Of a stretch of 21,803 nucleotides of DNA, positions 1 through 7,504 are shown one piece after another. The DNA lies in contig CANROV010000012.1 in assembly GCA_947632315.1 (NCBI GenBank), positions 1 through 21,803 on the forward strand, in the 5' to 3' direction. The translations under genes and the position numbers were made by a program. The DNA is from Candidatus Gastranaerophilales bacterium (lineage in GTDB: Bacteria; Cyanobacteriota; Vampirovibrionia; Gastranaerophilales; Gastranaerophilaceae). The stretch's first letter is position 1; every line of letters starts with the position of its first letter. The notes beneath the pieces are model-generated. The model was not told the DNA's origin. It saw only the letters and a list, made by a program, of their open reading frames with translations, and did no database searches.

Positions 1-594
1 ACGGATGAGAAGTTATCAAAAGTATATGAAGAGATAACAAAGAATTATGAATATACAAATGAACTTGCCGAAAAATCGAATTATAACATTGAAGTAAAAG
101 CAGGTGAGATAACAGGGAATATAACGGCTCAAACGGATAAGAAGTTATCAAACATATATGAAGAGATAACAAAGAATTATGAATATACGAATGAACTTAC
201 TGAAAAGACAAAAAATGAAATAACATCAAGAACAGATGACGCAGTAAATAGAATAAACACAGAAACAGATGAGAAGTTATCAAACATATATGAAGAAATA
301 ACGAAGAACTATGAATATACAAATCAACTATCCGAGAAAGCACAATATAATCTTGAGACAAAAGCAAATGAAATAACGGAAAGTATAACAGTTCAAACAG
401 ATGATAAAATTGAAAAAATATTTGAAGAAATAACAAAGAATTATGAATATACAAATGAATTAACCCAGAATGTTCAAAAAAATCTTGAAACAAAAACTAC
501 AGAGCTGGCTGAAAATTTAATTCAAAAAACAGATGAAAAAATATTTAGATTGTCGGATGATTTGCATCAAAATTATGCAAAAAAAATAGAAATT
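1..594 (+). repeat. 132-bp in-frame tandem repeat, four full copies plus a decayed fifth
   Basis: Copies begin at 1, 133, 265 and 397 with exactly 132 bp between starts. A fifth, diverged copy begins at 529 and is recognisable for about 22 codons. The first half of each unit is most conserved at DNA level (near 28, 160, 292 and 424, all reading EEITKNYEYTN). The second half varies. 44 residues equals four 11-residue (hendecad) turns, and the hydrophobic residues fit about 12 core positions per unit. Near-identical DNA suggests recent expansion. The array may continue upstream of the window. Confidence 0.9.
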
Positions 595-1248
595 ACCAAT
601 AAATTTGATGAATTTAATTTAAAGGCGGAAACAGAATATAAAAATATTTATGAAGAGATAGCATTCAATAGTGAAAAATTCCAAGAAATATTGGATATTA
701 AAATTGAAGAATTAAGTAATAAAATAAAAAATTCCTATGAAACATTTAAGGACAACGTAAGAGAACAAATATATATAAGTAATGCTTCAACAGATGAACG
801 ATTTACACATTTACAATCTGAATTCAATGAAAAAATAACTGAAATATATAATAAAATGACTGAAGACGGAATACAGTTAAATTCTATACTGGAGAGTAAT
901 ACTTTAAATATAAAACAATCTATAAAACAGGATGAAGAAAAAAATACAAAAGAAATTTATAAAAAGATTCAAAATCAAGAAAATAAATTATCTGAAGAAA
1001 TAGAAAACAGTAAAAATATTGTAAGAGAAGAAATAGAAACGCAAAAACAAAAGACGAAAGAAAATATAGATAATATAGAAAATAGTGTTGCTGAAATTGA
1101 AAATTCGTTGAATGAAAAAATGGAAATTCAAAAAAAGGAGTACGAAGAACGAATTAGAATATTAGAAAACAGAATAAACTATTTATCAAAATCGCCAATT
1201 GAAAAATTGATGGATAAGATAAAAAAGAAGGCCGGAAAAAATGCCTAA
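1..1248 (+). CDS. Coiled-coil repeat protein, 5' end outside the window
   Basis: The reading frame is open from base 1 to TAA at 1246-1248, giving 415 visible residues; the true start lies upstream. A TTG at 550 is in frame but is not credible as the start, because coding continues unbroken through it. Residues 1-176 are four exact-length 44-residue repeats, each starting TD(E/K/D)K and carrying EEITKNYEYTN near residue 10-20. A decayed fifth copy follows. The rest is highly charged (Glu, Lys, Asn, Gln) with regular Ile/Leu/Val spacing, as in a long coiled coil. The last ~20 residues are basic (KLMDKIKKKAGKNA), much like the ends of the coiled coils in the glycosyltransferases downstream. The stop codon lies inside the next gene, an 8-bp overlap that implies translational coupling. 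A scaffold or surface role in the glycan locus is inference. No enzymatic domain is visible, but one could lie upstream. Confidence 0.85.
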   Translation, partial: TDEKLSKVYEEITKNYEYTNELAEKSNYNIEVKAGEITGNITAQTDKKLSNIYEEITKNYEYTNELTEKTKNEITSRTDDAVNRINTETDEKLSNIYEEITKNYEYTNQLSEKAQYNLETKANEITESITVQTDDKIEKIFEEITKNYEYTNELTQNVQKNLETKTTELAENLIQKTDEKIFRLSDDLHQNYAKKIEITNKFDEFNLKAETEYKNIYEEIAFNSEKFQEILDIKIEELSNKIKNSYETFKDNVREQIYISNASTDERFTHLQSEFNEKITEIYNKMTEDGIQLNSILESNTLNIKQSIKQDEEKNTKEIYKKIQNQENKLSEEIENSKNIVREEIETQKQKTKENIDNIENSVAEIENSLNEKMEIQKKEYEERIRILENRINYLSKSPIEKLMDKIKKKAGKNA

Positions 1249-2434
1249 GATATCTGTAATAGTGCCTGTATATAATGTTGAAAAATATTTAGAGAAGTGT
1301 TTGGACAGTATTCTAAATCAAACATTTAAAGATATAGAGATAATATGTGTAAATGATGGTTCAACAGACAGTTCAAGAAAAATTCTTGAAACATATCAGA
1401 AAAGAGATTCAAGAATAAAAATAGCAGATAAAGAAAACGGCGGTTTATCATCGGCACGAAATGCCGGATTAAAAATAGCTCAAGGCGAATTTATCAGCTT
1501 TATTGATTCTGATGACTGGGTTTCAGAATCAATGCTTGATAAATTATACAAAAATATAACGTCTTTAAATACGGACATATCAATATGTGCAGTACATCTG
1601 TATGACGAAGGAAAAAATACCGTAATTGATTCCGATAAATATTTTTCTCTTGAATATTTTGATAAAACATTTGATAATAGAGCATTTTCTTATAAAGATA
1701 CAAAATCATTTTTGATGGATGTATGTGTTATGGCTTGGAATAAGCTTTACAGAAAAAGTTTTTTGGATGAATGCGGAGCAAAATTCCCTGACGGGTTAAT
1801 TTTTGAAGACGGGCCGTTTTTCTTTTCCATATTCTTTAAAACTCAACGAGTATCAATAGTTAGAGATTTTCTTTATTATTACAGGATAAACAGAACAGGT
1901 TCAATAGTACAAAAGGGCGGGAAACAGTTTCTTGATATCATTGATGTAGTAAACCTGATGTATGACAGTCTAAAGAAAACCGATATTTTTGATGAAGTAA
2001 AATACTTTTTTTACAATAAAAAAGCGGATGACATAATTTACCGCTATGAATTAATGGATTTAAAATTAAAAAATCAGTTTTCAAAAAAATTCAAAAAAGA
2101 AAGCTGTTTATTGGATGAAAATGTATTTGATTTCGCATATATAAACAATGAAATGCCTGTTACATACAGAAGTTTATGTATAATAAAAAGTAAAACAGGT
2201 ATTTTTGCATTTTATTTAAGAAAATTTAAGATACGATTAATGTATAAAATAATGCAAGTATTATATACAGAACCGAATATATATTATTTTAAATTCTGGT
2301 CATTAAAATTAAGATTTAAAAAAAGAGCAAATTTATATGACTTTTGGTATGAAAATGACAGAATTTATGCTGTTTTATTCAGTTTTATAAAATTTAATTT
2401 TAAGTTTGAGTATTCTAAGTTGGAAAAGAAGTAA
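1241..2434 (+). CDS. Family 2 glycosyltransferase (GT-A fold)
   Basis: This 397-residue protein is predicted to transfer a sugar from a nucleotide-sugar donor onto a growing surface polysaccharide or lipid-linked glycan at the cytoplasmic face. Visible GT2 motifs are SVIVPVYNVEKYL at residues 5-17, the nucleotide-binding VNDGSTD at 37-43, GGLSSARNAG at 67-76, the metal-binding DSDDW at 89-93, and the acceptor-side acidic pair in FEDGPFFF (E189, D190). After about residue 240 comes a family-specific tail rich in aromatic and basic residues, with no clear transmembrane segment. ATG 1241 is chosen because it starts directly before the conserved first beta strand; a GAAGG lies about 9 nt upstream. 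It overlaps the preceding stop by 8 bp. It is a close tandem paralogue of the next gene. Donor and acceptor cannot be told from sequence. Confidence 0.93.
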   Translation: MPKISVIVPVYNVEKYLEKCLDSILNQTFKDIEIICVNDGSTDSSRKILETYQKRDSRIKIADKENGGLSSARNAGLKIAQGEFISFIDSDDWVSESMLDKLYKNITSLNTDISICAVHLYDEGKNTVIDSDKYFSLEYFDKTFDNRAFSYKDTKSFLMDVCVMAWNKLYRKSFLDECGAKFPDGLIFEDGPFFFSIFFKTQRVSIVRDFLYYYRINRTGSIVQKGGKQFLDIIDVVNLMYDSLKKTDIFDEVKYFFYNKKADDIIYRYELMDLKLKNQFSKKFKKESCLLDENVFDFAYINNEMPVTYRSLCIIKSKTGIFAFYLRKFKIRLMYKIMQVLYTEPNIYYFKFWSLKLRFKKRANLYDFWYENDRIYAVLFSFIKFNFKFEYSKLEKK

Positions 2435-2436
2435 TA

Positions 2437-3645
2437 ATGAAAAAACCTGATATATCTGTAATAGTACCTGTATATAATGTTGAAAAATATCTGCCCGAGT
2501 GTTTGGACAGTATATTAAATCAAACATTTTCCAATATAGAGATAATATGTGTAAATGATGGTTCAACAGACGGTTCAAGAAAAATTCTTGAGAAATATCA
2601 TGCAAAAGATTCCAGAATAAAAATAGTGGATAAAAAAAACGGAGGTTTAGCTTCTGCAAGAAATGCCGGCATGAAAGTTGCAATAGGTGATTATTACAGC
2701 TTTGTTGATGCGGATGATTGGATTGATTATACAATGCTTGAAAAAATGTATAATAATGCAATTCAGTTAGATACTGATATTACAATTTGTGCGGTACATC
2801 AGTTTGATGAGAGAAATCAAGAAATTGATGATTCCAATAAGTATTATACTCTTGGATTCTTTGATGAAACATTTGATAACAGAGCTTTTTCGTACAACGA
2901 TGTAAAGCCGTTTCTGATGGATGTATGTGTTATGGCTTGGAATAAGCTGTATCGAAAGAGTTTTATTGATGAGTGTAAAGCACAATACCCTGACGGATTA
3001 ATATTTGAAGACGGGCCGTTTTTCTTTTCCATATTCTTTAAAACTCAAAAAGTATCTATAGTTAGAGATTTCCTTTATTACTACAGAATAAACAGAATAG
3101 GCTCGATTATACAAAAAGGCGGACGGCAATTCTTGGATATAGTTGACGTAGTTAATCTTATGTACGAAAAAATAAAAGAAGCGCCTGACTATGAAGATAT
3201 GAAATATATCTTTTTCAGAAAAAAAGTGGAAGATTTTATTTCAAGACTTGATAATATTAATCCAAAATACAGGCATGAATATGTAGAAAAAATTCGTAAA
3301 ACAAGCGTTTTAACAAATTATGAAGAATTTCCTCCTTCAATGGTAAGGGGAAGATTCAGGTATAATTATACTTTATTTGATGCACTTATAAAAGGCGGTA
3401 ACAGATGTTATCTAAAAACTAAATATTCTTTAAAAACAATGTATAAAACTATGGAGTTTTTATATTATGCTGAAGGTTTTTATACTTTAAAATTTAAAGA
3501 TAAAATTCTAAAAATAAAGAAAATTCCAAGTTTGTTGGATATTTATTACTATAATGATAGAATTTATGTATCAATATTGAAAAAAATAAAATTTGATTTT
3601 GAGTTTAAATATTCCGAATTGGAGAAATTTAACGAAGATGACTAA
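2437..3645 (+). CDS. Family 2 glycosyltransferase, tandem paralogue of the gene at 1241
   Basis: This 402-residue GT2 enzyme starts 2 nt after the preceding stop; the ribosome binding site (GGAAAAG) lies inside the end of the previous gene. GT-A motifs include VIVPVYNVEKYL, VNDGSTD, GGLASARNAG, a DADDW metal site in place of DSDDW, and FEDGPFFF. The stretch from MDVCVMAWNKLYRKSF through RDFLYYYRINR is almost identical to the neighbour at both protein and DNA level (compare 1718-1890 with 2918-3090), so a recent duplication is likely. The C-terminal ~150 residues diverge more, but the ends match again (FEYSKLEK versus FKYSELEK). Different C-terminal domains with a conserved catalytic half suggest related donors but different acceptors or partners. 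That last point is inference. Confidence 0.93.
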   Translation: MKKPDISVIVPVYNVEKYLPECLDSILNQTFSNIEIICVNDGSTDGSRKILEKYHAKDSRIKIVDKKNGGLASARNAGMKVAIGDYYSFVDADDWIDYTMLEKMYNNAIQLDTDITICAVHQFDERNQEIDDSNKYYTLGFFDETFDNRAFSYNDVKPFLMDVCVMAWNKLYRKSFIDECKAQYPDGLIFEDGPFFFSIFFKTQKVSIVRDFLYYYRINRIGSIIQKGGRQFLDIVDVVNLMYEKIKEAPDYEDMKYIFFRKKVEDFISRLDNINPKYRHEYVEKIRKTSVLTNYEEFPPSMVRGRFRYNYTLFDALIKGGNRCYLKTKYSLKTMYKTMEFLYYAEGFYTLKFKDKILKIKKIPSLLDIYYYNDRIYVSILKKIKFDFEFKYSELEKFNEDD

Positions 3646-5149
3646 AATTTCAATAATAATACCGTTTCAAAATGTTGAAAACTATATAACAAAATGTCTG
3701 TCATCTGTTGTTAATCAGACATTAAAGGATATTGAAATAATTTGTATAAATGACGGTTCAAAAGATGAATCTTATACGATAGTAGAGGATTTCGCAAAAA
3801 ATGATAACAGAATAACCATATTAAATACCAACAAACCTTCAGGACAAGCTCATGCAAGAAATTTAGGATTAAAGGTGGCTTCTGGTGAATACATAGGTTT
3901 TGTAGATTCTGATGACTGGATAGAGCTTGATATGTTTGAAAAAATGTATAATAAAGCTAAATCAGAATACACTGATATTACGATGTGCCAAGCTAAATTG
4001 TATGATGATAAAACAAATGAATTTTCTCAAACTGATTATTATGATTTAAAGAATCTTGAAAAGTTTGGCAATAGTGTATTTTCTCCTTATGATGCAAAGG
4101 ATGAAATACTTAATATAAATGTAGTTTTGTGGAATAAAATATATAAAAGAGAATTTCTGGAACAGATAGGCGAAACTTTCCCCGAAGGATATATATATGA
4201 AGATTTACCATTTTTCTTCGGTACATTTTTAAAAGCAAAAAGAATAAATATAATATGGGAAAGTTTATATTACTACCGCAGAAACAGAAAATTTTCCACA
4301 ATGCAGAATGCAGATAAAAAGATTTATGACAGAATCCCTATGGTTTCATTAACCTATAATAAGTTAAAAGAGGCTGAATTTTATAAGGAAAAAGAAGTAG
4401 ATATATTGAGCTGGATAGTTGATGATATATTTCACCGATTTACTTTACTGGAAGAAAAATATTACAAAGATTATTTTTATATGATGAAAAAATTGTTTCA
4501 GAGTTTTAATCTTGAAGGTGATGATATATATAAATTAGCTTGCTGTTATTGTTTTGAAGAATATTGCAATATTATAAAGAATAATTATTTTGATTTTTGG
4601 AAATTTTTAATAGAGAAATATAAAAATGCTAATAAAAAAGTAAAACTTGCCCAGCATGAAAGAAATGTAGCTATAAAAGATTTAAATAAATTCTGGGAAG
4701 AAAAAGAAGAAAAGGATATAAAAGCTTTAAAAGAAAAAATAGAAGATGAAAAAAGCAAAGATTTTGAATTAAAGTTAGAGAATGAAAAAATAAAATATGA
4801 AAATGAAAAAACAGAGCTGGAAAAACAGTATAAACTGGGGTATAAATCTTTAGAAGATAAAAAAAATGATGAGATAAATAAAATAACATCAGAATATAAG
4901 ACTGAAATAAGTATACAAGAGAAAAAATTAAAAAAGTTACTTTCCGAATCTATAAGGGAAGAAAAAGAGCTGTTAAAGAAAGAGTATGATAAAAAATTAG
5001 AAAAACAAAAAGCACAATATAAAAAAGCATTAAAAATGCAGCAGGAATATTATGAAAATAATTTTTTATCGGTTAAAATAATAATTAAGTTTCAAAAATT
5101 TTTAAAACAATTAAAAAACAGAGTAAAGAAAATATTCAAAAAAAATTAA
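3638..5149 (+). CDS. Family 2 glycosyltransferase with C-terminal coiled coil
   Basis: 503 residues from ATG 3638. An upstream in-frame ATG at 3593 would add 15 residues encoded inside the previous gene. The 3638 start is preferred because it sits just before the first GT2 strand (ISIIIPFQNVENYI) and has GGAGAA about 11 nt upstream. It overlaps the preceding stop by 8 bp, as at 1241. Catalytic features are INDGSKD at 37-43, DSDDW at 90-94, and a YEDLPFFF acceptor-side motif where the paralogues have FEDGPFFF. From about residue 326 to 475 the protein is a long Lys/Glu-rich coiled coil. It then ends in a YYE motif and a strongly basic amphipathic tail (LKNRVKKIFKKN), possibly membrane-associating. 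This extension is well beyond a usual GT2 of 300-400 residues and is the mirror image of the next gene's architecture. Confidence 0.92.
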   Translation: MTKISIIIPFQNVENYITKCLSSVVNQTLKDIEIICINDGSKDESYTIVEDFAKNDNRITILNTNKPSGQAHARNLGLKVASGEYIGFVDSDDWIELDMFEKMYNKAKSEYTDITMCQAKLYDDKTNEFSQTDYYDLKNLEKFGNSVFSPYDAKDEILNINVVLWNKIYKREFLEQIGETFPEGYIYEDLPFFFGTFLKAKRINIIWESLYYYRRNRKFSTMQNADKKIYDRIPMVSLTYNKLKEAEFYKEKEVDILSWIVDDIFHRFTLLEEKYYKDYFYMMKKLFQSFNLEGDDIYKLACCYCFEEYCNIIKNNYFDFWKFLIEKYKNANKKVKLAQHERNVAIKDLNKFWEEKEEKDIKALKEKIEDEKSKDFELKLENEKIKYENEKTELEKQYKLGYKSLEDKKNDEINKITSEYKTEISIQEKKLKKLLSESIREEKELLKKEYDKKLEKQKAQYKKALKMQQEYYENNFLSVKIIIKFQKFLKQLKNRVKKIFKKN

Positions 5150-5157
5150 GGCGACAA

Positions 5158-6708
5158 ATGAACAATAATGAAGAAACAATTGTAAAACTTGAAAAACAAT
5201 ATCAAAATTCACTTTCAGCTCAAAAAAGATATTATGAAAGTGAAATTGAGCTGTTAAAATCAAAAGTTCAATATGAAAAAGATAAAATAAAAATTGAACT
5301 TGAAAGTAAAATGACGGAAGAATTAAGATTACAAAAAGAATATTATGATGTAAAAAATGTTCAGGATTTACAAAATCAAAAAGAATATTTTCTTAAAGAA
5401 ATGGAATCATTAAAAGTCTGGTATGAAGAAGAAATAATTAAAAGACAAAAAGAAACGGAAAATTGGCACGTTAACCATTTTAATGAAGAAGTTGAAAAAT
5501 TAAAAAAGGCATATGAAGAAATAATAAGAACAAAAGAAGAAATTATAAAAGAAACGGAAGAGAAATACAAAATTCAGGAAGAAACACTCAGCCAGCATAT
5601 TATAGAGCAGAAAAAATATTATGAAGATGAACTTAAACCGTTTAAGCGTATAATAAAATTAAAAAATAAATTGAGGAAAAAGAATAAAAGCAATAATTCA
5701 TCGGAAAAAATTGAAAAATCAGACATACAAAAAGAAGAAGTTATTCAAATTCCGGTTCAAAATGAAGAATCGAATAATAAGCCAAAAGTGTCGATTATAC
5801 TTCCTGTATATAATGTCGGAAAATATTTAAGAGAATCTTTAGACAGTTTAATAAATCAAACATTGAAAGAAATAGAAATTATTTGTGTGAACGACGGTTC
5901 AACGGATGATTGCTATGATATTCTTGAAGAATATAAGGAAAAAGATAACAGAATAAAAGTAATCCATAAAGAAAATGCAGGAACAGGTGCCGCAAGAAAC
6001 GACGGGTTAAGGCTTGCGGAAGGCGAGTGTATAGGTTTTGTTGATCCTGATGATTGGGTAAAACCTAATATGTTTGAGCGTTTATATGGACTTATCAAAG
6101 AAAAAAATCTTGATATAGCAATGTGCATGCCGGATGGGTATGATGAAAAAAACGCTATAAATGCTCCGTTCCCATACTTTTGTGATGAGAATTTTGAAAA
6201 TATTCCCGATGACAGGATATTTAACTGGCGTGATTTATCTCCGTTTCAATATCCGATGTGTGTATGGAATAAGCTTTATACCAAGGAATTATTTGACAAA
6301 AACAATATAGAATTTGCCGAAGGATTAGATTTTGAAGATCACAAAGTAATATTCGGTTCATTATTAACAGCCGAAAGAATATTTTTTATAAGAGAGAAAT
6401 TATATGTATACAGATATAACCGTGAAGGTTCTGTCTTGACTGATAACAACAGAAGGCTTATTGACCATATAGAAATATTTAATATCGTTGAAAATCTTAT
6501 GAAAGAAACTAACACATATAATGTTTTACGTAATGATTTTCTTGATTATAAAGTACATAATCTTTTGTATTACTATAGTATGATAAAAGATGAGTTTAAA
6601 AATGAATATTATGAAAATATGATAAAATCAATCAAAGAAACAAGCTTAACGGAAGAAGAAACGGAAATATTAAGTAAAAAATACCCTGAAATAAAAGAAC
6701 TGGTTTAA
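5158..6708 (+). CDS. Family 2 glycosyltransferase with N-terminal coiled coil
   Basis: 516 residues, starting 8 nt after the previous stop; AAGG lies 6 nt before the ATG. Residues 1-~175 form a charged coiled coil with recurring (Q/K)-x-x-YY-E units (QKRYYESEI, QKEYYDVK, QKKYYEDELK). It closes with a basic stretch (KLKNKLRKKNKSNN) and a flexible linker to about residue 208. The GT-A domain starts near residue 210 (VSIILPVYNVGKYL) and shows VNDGSTDD, GTGAARNDG and a DPDDW metal site at 296-300. A FEDHKV motif stands in the place of FEDGPF. The protein ends soon after the catalytic domain, with no long tail like those of the paralogues. The coiled coil resembles that at the end of the preceding protein, so the two could pair or could derive from one module. 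That is inference. Confidence 0.92.
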   Translation: MNNNEETIVKLEKQYQNSLSAQKRYYESEIELLKSKVQYEKDKIKIELESKMTEELRLQKEYYDVKNVQDLQNQKEYFLKEMESLKVWYEEEIIKRQKETENWHVNHFNEEVEKLKKAYEEIIRTKEEIIKETEEKYKIQEETLSQHIIEQKKYYEDELKPFKRIIKLKNKLRKKNKSNNSSEKIEKSDIQKEEVIQIPVQNEESNNKPKVSIILPVYNVGKYLRESLDSLINQTLKEIEIICVNDGSTDDCYDILEEYKEKDNRIKVIHKENAGTGAARNDGLRLAEGECIGFVDPDDWVKPNMFERLYGLIKEKNLDIAMCMPDGYDEKNAINAPFPYFCDENFENIPDDRIFNWRDLSPFQYPMCVWNKLYTKELFDKNNIEFAEGLDFEDHKVIFGSLLTAERIFFIREKLYVYRYNREGSVLTDNNRRLIDHIEIFNIVENLMKETNTYNVLRNDFLDYKVHNLLYYYSMIKDEFKNEYYENMIKSIKETSLTEEETEILSKKYPEIKELV

Positions 6709-6726
6709 AAATCATATATATGAACG

Positions 6727-6756
6727 GTAACAAAAAATCCATATCCCGTATATAAT
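6727..6756 (+). promoter_or_regulatory. Possible sigma70-type promoter before the gene at 6775
   Basis: A perfect TATAAT lies at 6751-6756. GTAACA at 6727-6732 matches four of six -35 bases with an 18-bp spacer. Transcription would begin near 6763, leaving a very short leader that contains the AAGGG ribosome binding site. The AT-rich background makes chance TATAAT matches common. Confidence 0.35.
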
Positions 6757-6774
6757 CAGAGTAAGGGAAAATGT

Positions 6775-7335
6775 ATGGATATATCAGCAAACAGTTATAA
6801 TCAGCCTGTAAGTTTTTATAATAAAAATATGTCCAATAATATAGGGCTATTCCATGAAACAAATACGAATATGCTGTTGAATGGTCAAATTTTACCTGCC
6901 GAAAATAATCGTATAGAAACAGAAAAAAATATATTAAAATCCGCAAAGAAAAAAAGAAAAAATAAAAGATTAAATACATATGATGTTGATTATCTTCCCG
7001 ATGAAGCAGGCGAAGAAGAAGCACCTTATAGGGAATCGGAAAATTTTTTTATTGACTCAAAACAAAATCAAACTGTGAAAAAATTTAAAAAAACTATAAA
7101 GTATTTTATTGAAAGTACTCCGTTAATAAATTATTTTTTCTTAAAAAAAACAAAAATAAAAATTCAAAAGACCGTGGAAGAATTAAACAATATAAATCAA
7201 AATGTGGATGAGATGATGAATACATCAATGCCGTACGGGGAAAATCAGGAAAAATATAATAAAATAGCTGAAAATTTAACGAATGCAGTTGAAATAATAG
7301 GGAAAGCTAATAAAGAAATAATACGCAAAAATTAA
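6775..7335 (+). CDS. Unrecognised basic, charged protein
   Basis: 186 residues from ATG 6775, chosen because AAGGG lies 7 nt upstream. Another ATG at 6771 is in a different frame that soon stops. No known family is recognised. The N-terminal third is polar and Asn-rich. It is followed by a very basic patch (AKKKRKNKRL), an acidic patch (DEAGEEEAPY), and another basic/aromatic segment (KKFKKTIKYFIE). The C-terminal ~70 residues alternate hydrophobic and polar residues, like a short helical bundle or coiled coil. No signal peptide or convincing membrane span is visible. It lies between the glycosyltransferase block and ftsZ, apparently as its own unit. In typical cyanobacteria ftsQ precedes ftsZ, but nothing in this sequence resembles FtsQ. 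Function unknown. Confidence 0.75.
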   Translation: MDISANSYNQPVSFYNKNMSNNIGLFHETNTNMLLNGQILPAENNRIETEKNILKSAKKKRKNKRLNTYDVDYLPDEAGEEEAPYRESENFFIDSKQNQTVKKFKKTIKYFIESTPLINYFFLKKTKIKIQKTVEELNNINQNVDEMMNTSMPYGENQEKYNKIAENLTNAVEIIGKANKEIIRKN

Positions 7336-7504
7336 AATTATAATTTTTTGATATTAAAATTATTTAATATTTAAAGGTTTTTTTCTTTACTAATTAAAAC
7401 ATTTACAATACTATGTAATTAGTTAATTAAATATGTCAAAACATGAAAAATGGCATAAAGAAACATAAGAAAGTCAAGTACAAATAGAAAAAGAGGGCGA
7501 ATAA

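Noticed and set aside
197..493. Minus-strand frame opposite the repeat protein
   Set aside because: It is a shadow of the repetitive coiled-coil coding on the plus strand, composed almost entirely of Leu, Phe, Ser and His.
1..594. 132-bp repeats as a CRISPR array
   Set aside because: The repeats are in-frame coding units with no short repeat/unique spacer alternation and a protein-level periodicity.
3593..3595. ATG 3593 as the start of the third glycosyltransferase
   Set aside because: It would add 15 residues read from within the previous gene; ATG 3638 has a Shine-Dalgarno sequence and the same 8-bp overlap as another GT gene in the locus.
7334..7349. A/T palindrome plus T-run after the gene at 6775 as a terminator
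   Set aside because: The stem has only A-T pairs and almost no loop, so stability is too low to call it.
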